DNA of 64,000 nt from Rubritalea marina DSM 17716 (lineage in GTDB: Bacteria; Verrucomicrobiota; Verrucomicrobiia; Verrucomicrobiales; Akkermansiaceae). Both the position numbers and the translations under genes were made by a program. Below are positions 32,301 to 43,267 of the stretch, piece by piece. The notes beneath the pieces were generated by a model. The model did not search any database. It was not told where the DNA came from and saw only the letters and a list, made by a program, of their open reading frames with translations. The DNA is taken from contig NZ_KB899249.1 of the NCBI RefSeq assembly GCF_000378105.1, positions 1-64,000 on the forward strand. The letters run 5' to 3'. Every line of letters starts with the position of its first letter. The stretch's first letter is position 1.

Positions 32301-33875
32301 CTAGTCTGGTGTCTTATTCTCCTGATGGAATTCGCAGACTGCTTCGGCGAATTGGACGCCGGATTCTTCTTTCAGGCTCCAGGCTTTTCGAACGCCCTCG
32401 GCTTCGAGGAGTTCAGCTTGTTCGGGGTAGTCGGTGACGGCATAGCGTGTGAGTCCAAGGTGGTTGCTCTGGCGGATGACGCAGAGGTTGGTTTCGATGT
32501 CGTGAATGGCGATGAGGATGACGCGTACGTGAGCGAGCGAGATACGAATCCAGAATTCCTCATTGGTGGCGTCGGCAAGGATGACGTTACGGTTGTTGGC
32601 GCAGTGCTCTTCGACGACTTCGGGGCTGGCATCGACTCCGATCACTGCTTTGCCGAAGCGGTGTTCGAGTGTTTCATAGGCGCTTTTCCCGATACTAGCC
32701 ATTCCGACGATCATGATCTGAGCGTCACCCGTATTGATTTTGGCATCTTCTGGCAGTGGGTCCTCAGACTGGAACCGGTGGAGTTTCTCTTTGTATTTGG
32801 CGTAGTAGCTGCGTGAGCGTTTGCTCAGGGGGACGGCAATGATGAAAGTGAGGGTGAGCGCGAGTGCGATGATGATCAGCCAATCTGCGTGGAGCCAGCC
32901 TTTACGGTAGGCGATGGCACCGACGATGAGCCCAAATTCACTGTAGTTGGCCAGTGAGAGCGAGGTCATCAATGAGGTGCGAGCGCGTAACCTAAATTTG
33001 CTGAGAAAGAAGAAGTAGAGGAAGACTTTGATGCTGAGTAGCATGGTGAGAGCAAGAGCCACGCCGACACTGTGTAGGGTGATGGCACCAGTCATGCCAA
33101 TGCTGAGGAAGAATCCAACAAGCAGGAGGTCTTTGAAGCTAGAAAGTTTTTTGTAAATGCTGTGTGCGTGAGGGTGGGAGGCAACGAGGGCTCCGGCGAT
33201 CAGGGCGCCGAGGTCTCCTTTGAGGTCGAGAAATTTGAAAAGGGCTGCGAAGCCAAAGGCGAGGGTGAGGCCGAGCATGGTCATAAGCTCCCCCTTGCCG
33301 GTGCTGCTAATCAGGCGCATTAGGAAAGGGCGTAACGGTATCAGGAGTAGTAAGGCGAGTGACCAAGGTGATGGTGTTAGTCCGGAGCTAAATGCGAGGA
33401 AAATGATGGCGAAAATATCTTGGATGATGAGGATGCCAATCGAGACAACGCCATGGCGAGCGTGGAGCTCACCTTGTTCTTCAAGGTGTTTGACCGCGAA
33501 TACTGTACTGGAGAAACTCAGGGCAAAGCCGATCATTAAGGCGGTGCTAGGAGCTAGATCAAAGAGCTGCATCTGGGTAAGACTGAAGATCAGTACCAAG
33601 ACGGAAAAGAAGACGGTTGTACTCAGCATGTGGAGAGACGCGGTCCCCCAGATCGAAGGCTTCAATAAGGCTCGGATGTTGAGCTTAAGTCCGATCGTGA
33701 AGAGCAGGAGTGTGACTCCTAAATCGCCAATCATCGCCAACTGGCTGCTATTGCCATGGCCGAGTGCGTGGATTAAAAAGCCACCAGTGAGGTAGCCAAT
33801 CATCGGAGGTAAACCAACCCGAACCGCAATGAGGCCAAAGATGAGTGCTGGGCCAATCCAGATGAAATCGTTCAT
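32301..33875 (-). CDS. CPA2-family cation:proton antiporter with NAD-binding domain
   Basis: A 524-residue transporter. About 370 residues form 12 or so membrane helices of the Kef/CPA2 type (FLIHALGHGN, FALSFSSTVFAVKHLEEQGE, IGILIIQDIFAIIFL). These are followed by a soluble RCK/TrkA-N domain (about 400-515, IMIVGMASIGKSAYETL, VIGVDASPEVVEEH). KefB/KefC and YbaL are the nearest known types, exchanging K+ or Na+ for protons. Upstream start overlaps the divergent flavoprotein region. Confidence 0.88.
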   Translation of the reverse strand: MNDFIWIGPALIFGLIAVRVGLPPMIGYLTGGFLIHALGHGNSSQLAMIGDLGVTLLLFTIGLKLNIRALLKPSIWGTASLHMLSTTVFFSVLVLIFSLTQMQLFDLAPSTALMIGFALSFSSTVFAVKHLEEQGELHARHGVVSIGILIIQDIFAIIFLAFSSGLTPSPWSLALLLLIPLRPFLMRLISSTGKGELMTMLGLTLAFGFAALFKFLDLKGDLGALIAGALVASHPHAHSIYKKLSSFKDLLLVGFFLSIGMTGAITLHSVGVALALTMLLSIKVFLYFFFLSKFRLRARTSLMTSLSLANYSEFGLIVGAIAYRKGWLHADWLIIIALALTLTFIIAVPLSKRSRSYYAKYKEKLHRFQSEDPLPEDAKINTGDAQIMIVGMASIGKSAYETLEHRFGKAVIGVDASPEVVEEHCANNRNVILADATNEEFWIRISLAHVRVILIAIHDIETNLCVIRQSNHLGLTRYAVTDYPEQAELLEAEGVRKAWSLKEESGVQFAEAVCEFHQENKTPD

Positions 33876-33988
33876 GAGTGTGGGTGAGGAATTGGTGGCG
33901 CGGAGAGAAAGGAAAGATTCCTAGTCGCCAGTGAGGACGGTATTCTAACGGCATGACTCGGTTCTGTACAGAGCGGAGAGATGCGGGT

Positions 33989-35302
33989 ATGCAGGGTGGG
34001 TCTATGGATCCCCTCGAAGAACAAGCTCAAGCCGTGGTGATTGGCTCGAGTGTGGCTGGCCTTTTGGCTGCAGCCGCTCTCGCTGATCGCTATGAGCAGG
34101 TATTTGTGGTAGAGCCGATGATTGCACAGCCGCTGCCTCAGGCGCATCACGTGCATGGTTTATTGAGTTCTGGCTGGGAGGCAATGCAGCAATTGCTTCC
34201 AGGCCTCAAGCACCGTCTGATCAATGAGCGCGTGTGTTGGGTCCACTATGGGAAGGAATTTAGATGGAAACATTTTGGGCGTGATAAAGTTGGCTTTGAG
34301 GATGAGATGGTAGGGCCTTTCTGTAGCCGCCAGATTCTCCAACATGCGATTCGAACGGAGGTGCTGAGTCTTCCCAATGTCGTGGTCATTAGTGGTCGAG
34401 TGGATGCTTTGCTTGGTTCTAGCAGAAAGCTTACAGGTGTGCAGCTAAGTGATGGGGCTGAGATTACTGGCGAATTGGTGGTGGATGCCTCAGGTCGGCA
34501 GGCGATTGGCGCTCTGTGCCTGAAGAATCAGGGATTTGCAGACATTCCTGAGACGCACTACCCCGTAAATTTGAAGTACAGTTCATTGCGTGTGCAAGCT
34601 GGTCCACAGATCCACCATGCGGCTTGGAAGTCCTTATTTGTGATTCCAGAAGCGCCGAAAACCGAATCCGGTGCCATTTTCCCACTGGAAGATGGCTCAT
34701 TTCTGATCACTCTATCAGGTCGCGGAGATGACCGCATGCCGAAGACGGTTGAGGAATGGTACAGCTTTGCAGATCGTGTCGGTGATGCTGAATTTAGCGC
34801 CTGTGTGGCGGAGTGTCAGCCTCTTGATGAGATGAATCACTATCGCTTTACCGAGGCGCTATGGCGTCAGTATCACAAGGGCAAGGTGCCGAAAAACTTT
34901 TATGCAATCGGCGATGCCTTGTGTAGTTTGAACCCTCTATTTGGACAGGGAATGACGCTCTGTGCGCTTGGAGCCTTGGCTCTGCGTGACACGGTGCAGC
35001 GTAGTGGCGATGGCGCATCACGCGGCTATTTTGAGCTGGTTTCGCGTGCCGTTGGGCAGGCGTGGAATATGACCAAGCTTGAGGACATGCGCTATCCTCA
35101 ATGGGAGGAGCAATGCAGCCCCTTAAGTAAAAAACTACAGAACTACACTCGCGATGTTTACGCAGTATCGAGTCAATGCCCCAGAACGAATTTTCGTCTC
35201 TACCAAGTGATTCATTTACAAAAGTCGGTGAGTGCTCTTTTTGCTCCATGGCTGATTCGCAAGGTGCTTCAATACAGAAACTTGCCCTCGAGTACAGCAT
35301 GA
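33989..35302 (+). CDS. FAD-dependent oxidoreductase (geranylgeranyl reductase/monooxygenase type)
   Basis: A 437-residue flavoprotein if started at ATG 33989, which is preceded by GGAGAG at 8 nt; another in-frame ATG lies 12 codons upstream. The dinucleotide motif is VVIGSSVAGLLAAAALADR, followed late by YAIGDALCSLNPLFGQGMTLCALGALALRD, the FAD-phosphate-binding GD motif of PHBH-type monooxygenases and geranylgeranyl reductases. Substrate is unknown. A role on isoprenoids is possible but there is no direct context for it. Confidence 0.8.
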   Translation: MQGGSMDPLEEQAQAVVIGSSVAGLLAAAALADRYEQVFVVEPMIAQPLPQAHHVHGLLSSGWEAMQQLLPGLKHRLINERVCWVHYGKEFRWKHFGRDKVGFEDEMVGPFCSRQILQHAIRTEVLSLPNVVVISGRVDALLGSSRKLTGVQLSDGAEITGELVVDASGRQAIGALCLKNQGFADIPETHYPVNLKYSSLRVQAGPQIHHAAWKSLFVIPEAPKTESGAIFPLEDGSFLITLSGRGDDRMPKTVEEWYSFADRVGDAEFSACVAECQPLDEMNHYRFTEALWRQYHKGKVPKNFYAIGDALCSLNPLFGQGMTLCALGALALRDTVQRSGDGASRGYFELVSRAVGQAWNMTKLEDMRYPQWEEQCSPLSKKLQNYTRDVYAVSSQCPRTNFRLYQVIHLQKSVSALFAPWLIRKVLQYRNLPSSTA

Positions 35303-35399
35303 GGTGCTAATCTGTTAAGTAGGTTTGAGTGTTGCATTGCCAAGTCACTGATTTGGTGTATGAAATTATGGCGTTAGGTTAGAACTAACTGCATTTATT

Positions 35400-35621
35400 A
35401 TGAGCACAACATCATCAAAAAAAATCCTACCGGCTTTCATTCTTTGTTTTCTATTTGGCGTCTTTGGCGTGCATCGTTTTTATGTCGGTAAAGTGGGTAC
35501 TGGGGTGATCCAGATTCTTACAGCTGGCGGTTTTGGTATTTGGACAGTGATTGACTTGATTCTGATCGTGATTGGCAAATTCACCGACAAGGAAGGTAAT
35601 GCTATTACGGAATGGACATAG
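35400..35621 (+). CDS. TM2-domain protein
   Basis: A 73-residue membrane protein with two helices (about 10-25 and 43-62) joined by the TM2 signature FGVFGVHRFYVGKVGTGVIQ. Function of bacterial TM2 proteins is unknown. A strong bidirectional terminator lies 50 bp downstream, shared with tpiA. Confidence 0.88.
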   Translation: MSTTSSKKILPAFILCFLFGVFGVHRFYVGKVGTGVIQILTAGGFGIWTVIDLILIVIGKFTDKEGNAITEWT

Positions 35622-35671
35622 TCCTGAATGCCTCTCTCACAACAGCGATATTGTTGGTGTGATGTGAGCAC

Positions 35672-35709
35672 AAAAAAGCCTAGAGTTAGATTCTAACTCT
35701 AGGCTTTTT
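35672..35709. terminator. Bidirectional terminator between TM2 gene and tpiA
   Basis: A perfect 16-bp stem (arms AAAAAGCCTAGAGTTA and TAACTCTAGGCTTTTT) with a 5-nt loop, giving a T run in both directions. It sits between convergent genes. Confidence 0.92.
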
Positions 35710-35728
35710 GTTTGATAAGTATGCTCGA

Positions 35729-36490
35729 TTATTGAGCGGAATTTTCGAGGATGCCGAAGAAGCTATCAGCTTCTAGAGCAGCACCGCCGACGAGTGCTCC
35801 ATCGATGTCTTGCTGGCCAAGTAGTTCACCAGCATTGCCTGGCTTTACGGAGCCGCCGTACTGGATCTGCACTGCGTCCGCGGTTTCTTGGTTGTAGAGC
35901 TCAGCGATGACGGAGCGGACAAACTGCTGTGTGTCCTGTGCTTGTTCAGCTGTGGCGGTCACACCAGTACCGATTGCCCATACTGGCTCGTAGGCGATGA
36001 CGATGTTTTCAAGTGAATCAATGTCCTTGAGGCCATCAGTGATCTGAGTGCGGAGAACGGACTCGAGCTTGCCGCCTTCGCGTTCTTCGAGAGTTTCACC
36101 AATACAGAAGATTGGCTTGAGGCCTTGGGCCAGGATGGCTTTGTTCTTGGCGTTGATGGTGGCATCAGACTCGCCGTAGATGGAACGGCGTTCGGAGTGG
36201 CCAGTGATGATGTACTGAGCGCCTACTTCCTTAAGCATGGCTGCGCTGACCTCGCCAGTGAAGGCACCGGATTCTTGCTCAGAACAGTTTTGTGCAGCAA
36301 CTGCAATGCGGCTATTGCCTGCGAGCTGAGCGACTACTGATGGGATGGTGACGAATGGAGCCGCGATAACGATTTCTGCGGAACCTGCGAATGCTTCTAC
36401 CTTGGGTACGAAGGCGTCGAGGAATGCTGTTGCGTCTGCTGGGCCTTTGTTGAGCTTCCAGTTTGCGGCTACGATAAGATTGCGTGACAT
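35729..36490 (-). CDS. tpiA: Triose-phosphate isomerase
   Basis: Interconverts dihydroxyacetone phosphate and glyceraldehyde 3-phosphate. The 253-residue protein has AANWKLN at the N terminus (catalytic Lys), GHSERR (catalytic His), and YEPVWAIGTG (catalytic Glu), plus the phosphate-binding QYGGSVKPGNAGELL. It is the last gene of the gap-pgk-tpiA block, 75 bp after pgk, and ends before a bidirectional terminator. Confidence 0.98.
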   Translation of the reverse strand: MSRNLIVAANWKLNKGPADATAFLDAFVPKVEAFAGSAEIVIAAPFVTIPSVVAQLAGNSRIAVAAQNCSEQESGAFTGEVSAAMLKEVGAQYIITGHSERRSIYGESDATINAKNKAILAQGLKPIFCIGETLEEREGGKLESVLRTQITDGLKDIDSLENIVIAYEPVWAIGTGVTATAEQAQDTQQFVRSVIAELYNQETADAVQIQYGGSVKPGNAGELLGQQDIDGALVGGAALEADSFFGILENSAQ

Positions 36491-36565
36491 AGTGTTTGGT
36501 TGTTAGTTAATAGTTGTTGGGGTAAATGATGATGCTGGTATCGATTCGATGATCGTGCGTGTGGA

Positions 36566-37756
36566 CTACTGATCTGATAGTGCCGCCACACCTGGGAGAG
36601 TCTTCCCTTCGAGTAGTTCGAGTGAGGCTCCTCCTCCGGTTGAGAGGAAGTCAAAGTCGGATGGGTTGGCAAACTTGTTTGCTGCTGTTACGGAGTCACC
36701 GCCACCGACGATGGTGAGTGCGTCTGACTTGGCCACGGCAGCTGTCAGAGCTTTGGTGCCTATGGCGAAGTTGTCCATTTCGAACACTCCCATTGGGCCG
36801 TTCCAGAGAATGGTGCCTGCGCGAGCGACAACAGCTTCAAATTCAGGAATCGCAGCGTCTCCGATGTCGATGCCTTCCCAGCCGTCATCGATGCCACCGC
36901 CTTCAGCGTAGGGTTGGGTGACTTTAGTTTGAGCGCTTGGGCTAAATTCTTGAGTGATGCGTGTGTCGGTAGGAAGGTGGAATTTGATACCTTTTGTTTC
37001 GGCATCTTTGAGGATTTCTTTTGCAAGTTCTACAAAGTCTGGCTCAACGAGCGAGTCACCTACTTGATAGCCTTGAGCGAGACGGAAGGTGTATGCCATG
37101 GCACCGCCGATGATGAACTCATCTGCCTTGTCCATCATGGCTTTAATTACCTGAATCTTATCGGATACTTTCGCTCCGCCCATGATCGCAAGGAATGGTT
37201 TGGCCGGGCTCTCTAGCTTGCCCTCAAGGAACTCGAGTTCTTTTTCGATCAGGAAGCCCATCGCGGATTGCTCGACGAACTTTGAGACACCCTCGGTGGA
37301 TGCATGTGCGCGGTGTGCTGTACCAAAGGCGTCATTTACGAAAATGCTAGCTTCACCTGCTAGTTGCTTTGAGAGCTCTGGGCTGTTTTTGGTTTCTCCT
37401 TCTTCGAAGCGTGTGTTCTCAAGGAGTACAACCTTTCCAGCGGAAAGTGCGGCACGCTTGGCTGTGGCGTCTTCGCCTACTGTGTCGCAGGCGAATGCGA
37501 CTTCTTGGCCGAGTAGCTCAGCGAGGCGCTTGGCGACTGGTTCGAGGCTTTCTCTCTTCTTGGCTGGGCGTCCTTTGTGCGAGCAAAGCACGAGCTTGGC
37601 ACCGCCTTCTAGGAGATACTGGATTGTTGGCAGGGCACCTACGATGCGCGTGTCGTCAGTGATGTTGTTGTCGTCGTCGTATGGCACATTGAAGTCTGCA
37701 CGCATGAGGACTTCTTTGTCCTGCACATCGATGTCGCGAATGGTAAGTTTAGGCAT
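36566..37756 (-). CDS. pgk: Phosphoglycerate kinase
   Basis: Transfers phosphate from 1,3-bisphosphoglycerate to ADP. The 396-residue length is normal. Substrate-binding motifs are MRADFNVPYDD and HKGRPAKKRE; nucleotide-binding motifs are MGGAKVSDKI, NGPMGVFE and GGGDSVTAANKF. It lies between gap and tpiA on the same strand, with a terminator-like hairpin upstream separating it from gap. Confidence 0.98.
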   Translation of the reverse strand: MPKLTIRDIDVQDKEVLMRADFNVPYDDDNNITDDTRIVGALPTIQYLLEGGAKLVLCSHKGRPAKKRESLEPVAKRLAELLGQEVAFACDTVGEDATAKRAALSAGKVVLLENTRFEEGETKNSPELSKQLAGEASIFVNDAFGTAHRAHASTEGVSKFVEQSAMGFLIEKELEFLEGKLESPAKPFLAIMGGAKVSDKIQVIKAMMDKADEFIIGGAMAYTFRLAQGYQVGDSLVEPDFVELAKEILKDAETKGIKFHLPTDTRITQEFSPSAQTKVTQPYAEGGGIDDGWEGIDIGDAAIPEFEAVVARAGTILWNGPMGVFEMDNFAIGTKALTAAVAKSDALTIVGGGDSVTAANKFANPSDFDFLSTGGGASLELLEGKTLPGVAALSDQ

Positions 37757-37833
37757 AGTAGATGGAATTGTGTTAGGAATTGGTATGGTATAAGCGGGAG
37801 AGGGTGGCCGCTGCCGCGACCATGTTGGGAGAA

Positions 37834-37868
37834 AACAAAACAGGGGAGGCTTCTTGGAGCCTCCCCTG
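37834..37868 (-). terminator. Terminator between gap and pgk
   Basis: On the minus strand an 11-bp perfect stem CAGGGGAGGCT/AGCCTCCCCTG with a 6-nt loop is followed by TTTTGTTTT. It lies 85 bp after the gap stop codon and before pgk, so gap can be transcribed alone and reads through only in part. Confidence 0.85.
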
Positions 37869-37953
37869 TGTGATAGTTAGAGCATCTTGTTTAAGATGAA
37901 AATTGTTGGGCTCTGGTAGGAGCAATTGCTAGAGGTGTGAACCTCAGAAAGGC

Positions 37954-39006
<1,053 letters not shown>

Positions 39007-39034
39007 TTACCAGCCGCATTGAGTGCGGATCGGG

Positions 39035-39062
39035 ACTATAGTAGGCATCAAAACTTCGTCAA
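39035..39062 (-). promoter_or_regulatory. Predicted sigma-70 promoter of gap
   Basis: On the minus strand TTGACG (39057-39062) and TATAGT (39035-39040), five of six consensus matches each, separated by 16 bp. The -10 lies 77 bp upstream of the gap start codon. Confidence 0.65.
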
Positions 39063-39226
39063 TACCGAGTTTGTGTAATCTTAGTAGCCAGTGCTTATTG
39101 GCGATATTTACATAATCTCATAAAGGTGAGACTACTCATTGTGATCATGAATTGAATTGATCTGGAACTGTCATTGCTGAATAAATTTCACTTTTGTTTC
39201 TGAAAATCCGTGCTTAGATTCCGCGC

Positions 39227-40249
39227 ATGAGCTGTGCAGGACCAAAAATGAAGATGGACCCAACACTCCACGTGGATAAAAAGCCATCGTGGATCAAGGT
39301 GCGTTTGCCTAACAACCCTGTTTTTTGGGACACCAAGTCGATGGTGAACGATCTCAATTTGGTGACTGTGTGTGAGGAAGCTCAATGTCCTAATCGCTGG
39401 GAATGTTGGGGGCAAGGCACTGCCACTTTCATGATTGCTGGTGAGAAGTGCACGCGCGCTTGCGGCTTCTGTGCTGTGAAGACAGCACGTCCGGATGCCC
39501 TGGAAGCGGACGAACCACAGCGTGTTGCTGAAGCGACTCGCCGGATGAAGCTCAAACACGTAGTGATTACGGCGGTGGCTCGTGACGACCTTAAGGACGG
39601 TGGTGCAGAACACTTTAAGCACGTGATCAATGAGATACGAGCGGTGAACCCTGGCATCATTATTGAGGTGCTGGTCCCTGATTTCAATGATCGTGATTGG
39701 GCTCTTGAGATGGTGATGGAAGCCCGTCCACACATTTTCAATCACAACCTTGAGACGGTTGAGCGTCTCACTCCCTTGGTGCGTTCCCGTGCTAAGTATT
39801 GGCGTTCACTTGCTGTGCTTAAGAAAGCTGGTGATATGGTCGGCGGTAAAGTTGCTGTAAAGTCCGGCATCATGCTTGGGCTTGGAGAAACTCAGGAGGA
39901 AGTGGAAAAAGCAATGGACGACCTCCTCGATCATAATGTCACCGTATTGACGCTCGGGCAGTACCTCAGACCAACACCTCGTCACCTTCCCGTTGTGGAG
40001 TACATCAAGCCAGAAAAGTTTGATGAGCTTAAAGAAATTGCATTGCAGAAGGGTTTTCGTCATGTGGCTTCAGGCCCATTGGTGCGTTCGTCCTATCACG
40101 CCGCGGACTTCCGTCCGGAACTAGATGTGGTTGACGATATTGAGGCCGCTCTACGTGGTACTACTGAGCTCGAAGTGAAGCCAAGCGACCTTCCGATTCC
40201 TCAAGCGCGTGCTGATGTCTTTCAAGAGACGCTGGGTAACGACGCGTAA
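39227..40249 (+). CDS. lipA: Lipoyl synthase
   Basis: A radical-SAM enzyme that inserts two sulfurs into octanoyl groups on lipoyl-dependent enzymes. The 340-residue protein has both cluster motifs: auxiliary cluster CEEAQCPNRWEC (Cys49, 54, 60) and radical-SAM CTRACGFC (Cys75, 79, 82), and the C-terminal RSSYHA that supplies the serine ligand of the auxiliary cluster. The start may be the first Met or one of two Met seven and nine codons later. Convergent with the DUF2851 gene. Confidence 0.97.
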   Translation: MSCAGPKMKMDPTLHVDKKPSWIKVRLPNNPVFWDTKSMVNDLNLVTVCEEAQCPNRWECWGQGTATFMIAGEKCTRACGFCAVKTARPDALEADEPQRVAEATRRMKLKHVVITAVARDDLKDGGAEHFKHVINEIRAVNPGIIIEVLVPDFNDRDWALEMVMEARPHIFNHNLETVERLTPLVRSRAKYWRSLAVLKKAGDMVGGKVAVKSGIMLGLGETQEEVEKAMDDLLDHNVTVLTLGQYLRPTPRHLPVVEYIKPEKFDELKEIALQKGFRHVASGPLVRSSYHAADFRPELDVVDDIEAALRGTTELEVKPSDLPIPQARADVFQETLGNDA

Positions 40250-40267
40250 TCTTGAGTTGAGGCGGTG

Positions 40268-41647
40268 TTAGAATTTGAGCTGCTCAGGGAATGGGCAGCT
40301 ATGGCAGTCGCTGTTGTCTTCTAGACAGAAGTCTTGGTAGATTTGTAGCAGGGCTTGATGGTGCCATGCTTTGCGGAGAAATTGTTCCTGAACTGGATTC
40401 TCCGCGAAGAGTCTGTAGGCAACTCGTTTGATATTCTGGCTTTTGCTAGGAGCTGCTAGTTGGTGATAGAGTGCTTGAGCGTCATCTTGTCCTTGGCTGA
40501 TAGCGAATGGCAGTAAGTGATTGATTAAGAAGTCATGAGCACGTTGTTTTCCGATAAGCGCTAATTTTTTTTGATTCATTTTGGATTGCAAGGTGTGGTG
40601 GTGGTTCCAGAATGGATCTTCTAGGTGGTTGAGGTATTGAGCGAGTGCGCGCGGCGAGCTACTCAACGAAAGGATTTTTGGCCAGTGAGAGGCGATCGCG
40701 GCGAGGGCTGCGACTCGTCGGTGGGGGTGGTTTACTGGGCGGTTTCCTGAGTAGTTCCACTGCATTGCTCGGTCCTTACTCAGTTCATATTTGGTTCTTA
40801 GCTTCCACCAGCTGGACCACAAGGTATCTAGCCATGATTGAGTATCTTCTGGAGCTGCGCTGTGACTTTTGCTGGTGAGGAAACCGGCGACTCCGAAGAG
40901 TAGCGATGGGATGAATTCTTGTTGGGTACTTAGCTGATGGATTGGTAGGCGCTGGGCTAACAAAGTCATTGGGTCACGGTTGTTGCTATAGCCGAGGGTG
41001 CTGGCGAGTGCCACCCACAAGGCTTGGCTGAAGCTATGCGCCTGGACGGTGGCGGCGAAGCGTTTCGCCTTGAGTTGACAACGATGGTGGGCGGCTTGCT
41101 GGAGTAGCTCATGAACTTGCGACTCTGTGGCGCGTTTTAGAGGGTAATGGCACCTGCCAATACTGGAGCTAGCGCGTGCGAAGCGTGGGTGTTGCATCGC
41201 TGCTTCAAGCTTCGCAGGAGGAACGAGAATTCGCGGGATTGCTTGGTGGTTTTCACTGCGTGTGAAGTAGGTGGTGGCGAGGTCAGCGAACACGACGTGA
41301 AGGACGACCGAGTTATAGACTGGGTTGCTGTGATGCTGATGGTTTTCCCAGTCTTTGGTGTGGCTATCGAGTTCGATGGCACCACTTAGTCTATTGCCAT
41401 CGAGTCGGATTGCCGCGTGGAGAAAATCGGGGCCAGAGGCATGATTCCAAAAGCCGAATTGGACGATTTCAACCTTTCGCCCTTCGGTGTCAGTGAAGTG
41501 TTTGCCGAACTGGCCATTGAACCAAAGCGATTGGAGGCTGAGCTCATCGGGGAGCTCTACTGGTGCTGGCTCCGAAAGATAGGGGGCGGAGCATGCCTTG
41601 AGGAGTTGTTGGTAGGATGGCATGTGGGAGGAGGGAGTGGCTGCCAT
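40268..41647 (-). CDS. DUF2851-family protein
   Basis: A 459-residue protein of unknown function with the DUF2851 pattern in its first 140 residues: LQSLWFNGQFGKHFTDTEGR, VQFGFWNHASGPDFLHAAI, GAIELDSHTKDWENHQHHSN and VYNSVVLHVVF. The His/Asp-rich conserved blocks suggest a nuclease- or hydrolase-like active site; this is inference. The C terminus contains CxxCxF-like Cys residues (DNSDCHSCPF). It starts 6 bp after the stop codon of the TIGR03790 gene. Confidence 0.85.
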   Translation of the reverse strand: MAATPSSHMPSYQQLLKACSAPYLSEPAPVELPDELSLQSLWFNGQFGKHFTDTEGRKVEIVQFGFWNHASGPDFLHAAIRLDGNRLSGAIELDSHTKDWENHQHHSNPVYNSVVLHVVFADLATTYFTRSENHQAIPRILVPPAKLEAAMQHPRFARASSSIGRCHYPLKRATESQVHELLQQAAHHRCQLKAKRFAATVQAHSFSQALWVALASTLGYSNNRDPMTLLAQRLPIHQLSTQQEFIPSLLFGVAGFLTSKSHSAAPEDTQSWLDTLWSSWWKLRTKYELSKDRAMQWNYSGNRPVNHPHRRVAALAAIASHWPKILSLSSSPRALAQYLNHLEDPFWNHHHTLQSKMNQKKLALIGKQRAHDFLINHLLPFAISQGQDDAQALYHQLAAPSKSQNIKRVAYRLFAENPVQEQFLRKAWHHQALLQIYQDFCLEDNSDCHSCPFPEQLKF

Positions 41648-41653
41648 CCAGCG

Positions 41654-43267
41654 CTAGGAATCTTCGCGAGGGGTGGCGGGAGGAGGTGGTGGGGGATCTA
41701 AGATATCTATCATAGATTTTAGAGGAATACCACTAGTGTGTTTCTCTCGGCCAATCAGGGCATCGCGCAGTACAATGAGTGCAGCCTTTTTGTTCTTTTG
41801 CTTTCGGAAGAGGTTGGCATTGTGGAGAGCGATGCGTACCTTGTCGGAGTTGAAGCTATATTTTTTGTCGGCAAATTGGTAGTAGCTCAGCGCCTCGTTG
41901 TTGAGTCCGAGGTACTGGCTCCAGAGCCCGAGCGTTTCGTAATATCGGGCGTCATTGCTCTTGATCGCGGCAGTGGTTAGCTTTTGTTTGATTTTTTCGT
42001 CATCACCTTGCCATGCTCTGAATGCTAGATTGATTGCTCGAAATGCTTTGTCTTCATCCTTCACTACTCCTGAGGCATCGATGCGCAAGAATGGGCGATA
42101 GAGTGGGTCGCCGACACTCATGTTTTGCCATGAAAGAATCGGTAGCGCCATTGCACATGCTTCAGCGAAACAATGCCCATCGAGCAGGGCTTGTTGGAGG
42201 ATGTCGAAGTGGTGCGTCGTGGCCAAATATGGCTCAAAGACATTGCCCACGGTGGCAGCAGCACCACGTGCCAAGAGAGGGCCAACCCAGTGGGTGTTCG
42301 GATCTCTGAATTTGGCTGCGGAGAATGAATGCAAATGAATGGCTACAGCCCCGCGTTTGAATTGGAATTCGGGATCCTTGAAGGGGCCATTCACATGGGT
42401 CGTGTACCAGCCATAGTAGAGGGCCACATCGCGCATCGGGTAGTGGTTCAGGTAAGTTTGGCGGTTGGCATCGGTGATGCTTGGAATGCCTCGTTCCCAA
42501 TTTGCTTTTTCGATGTGATCCAGCCAGTTGTCACCTTGCTTGTAAGCGCCAGACTTGAGTGACTTGTCGAGGTAGCAGAAGCCCCAGAGCCCTTGCTTTT
42601 CTGTCGCGATGGCGTCGTCTATCAGGCGCTTTGCAGTTTTGTAGTTAGGTCCATCTATACGTCCCACGAGGAAAAACGGAGTGCTCTCTGGGTGGTTTTT
42701 AAAGGAAGTGTTTGCCTTGTGATAGGGGTTGCGCGTTGGCCCATCGATGGGGAGTTCGTGGATTGCGGCACATGCGAGTTCGGAGTCGACTGCTGCATGG
42801 TTGACCATGCCAGGCTGGACTTTTGGGCGTTCCTCGCCGGCTGGGGCTGGTGGGTTTTTTTGGGAGATGCGATACGGCATCCCGAAGGTCGTGACGATTA
42901 AGCGTATTTTGTTGCGTGTGGGCGCACGCATTTTCCCCCCTACAGCTCGGAGGGTCCAAAGGCGATTGTCTCTCAGGTGATGGCGTAAAGGATCGCGGAT
43001 GTCGGCATCGTAAGTGTCACGAGAGATAGTTTCTTTGTTAGGAACGTCTAACTCTAAAATATTTTCTGAGGGGATGGCTCGTTGTACTGCATAGTACTTG
43101 GCCAATTTGATAGATTCTGGGACGTTTTTATTAGCGAGAATAAGCACTTCGTGAGGCTGGGGGATTTCAGCCTTCGTGTTTAGAATCGAGAGAGCCCAGA
43201 CAAAGAGGATGGCGGCCTTGGTGAGCGAGGTGAAGGGTTTAGCTGATGGTGAGACCGTCATATGCAA
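41654..43267 (-). CDS. TIGR03790-family secreted protein
   Basis: A 537-residue protein with an N-terminal signal sequence (about residues 1-33, ending TKA). The family signature begins HEVLILANKNVPESIKLAKYY, followed by conserved LIVTTFGMPYRIS, ACAAIHELPIDGPT, VGRIDGPNYKTAKRLIDDA, and ALYYGWYTTHVNGPF. TIGR03790 proteins are known mainly from PVC-group and related bacteria and have no assigned function. Start Met is 43267 or 43261. Its 5' end overlaps the end of the PhnP-like gene by about 25 bp, so they are cotranscribed. Confidence 0.85.
   Translation of the reverse strand: MHMTVSPSAKPFTSLTKAAILFVWALSILNTKAEIPQPHEVLILANKNVPESIKLAKYYAVQRAIPSENILELDVPNKETISRDTYDADIRDPLRHHLRDNRLWTLRAVGGKMRAPTRNKIRLIVTTFGMPYRISQKNPPAPAGEERPKVQPGMVNHAAVDSELACAAIHELPIDGPTRNPYHKANTSFKNHPESTPFFLVGRIDGPNYKTAKRLIDDAIATEKQGLWGFCYLDKSLKSGAYKQGDNWLDHIEKANWERGIPSITDANRQTYLNHYPMRDVALYYGWYTTHVNGPFKDPEFQFKRGAVAIHLHSFSAAKFRDPNTHWVGPLLARGAAATVGNVFEPYLATTHHFDILQQALLDGHCFAEACAMALPILSWQNMSVGDPLYRPFLRIDASGVVKDEDKAFRAINLAFRAWQGDDEKIKQKLTTAAIKSNDARYYETLGLWSQYLGLNNEALSYYQFADKKYSFNSDKVRIALHNANLFRKQKNKKAALIVLRDALIGREKHTSGIPLKSMIDILDPPPPPPATPREDS

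Noticed and set aside
37182-37793. 203-codon plus-strand frame inside pgk
   Set aside because: Antisense shadow of a well-supported gene.
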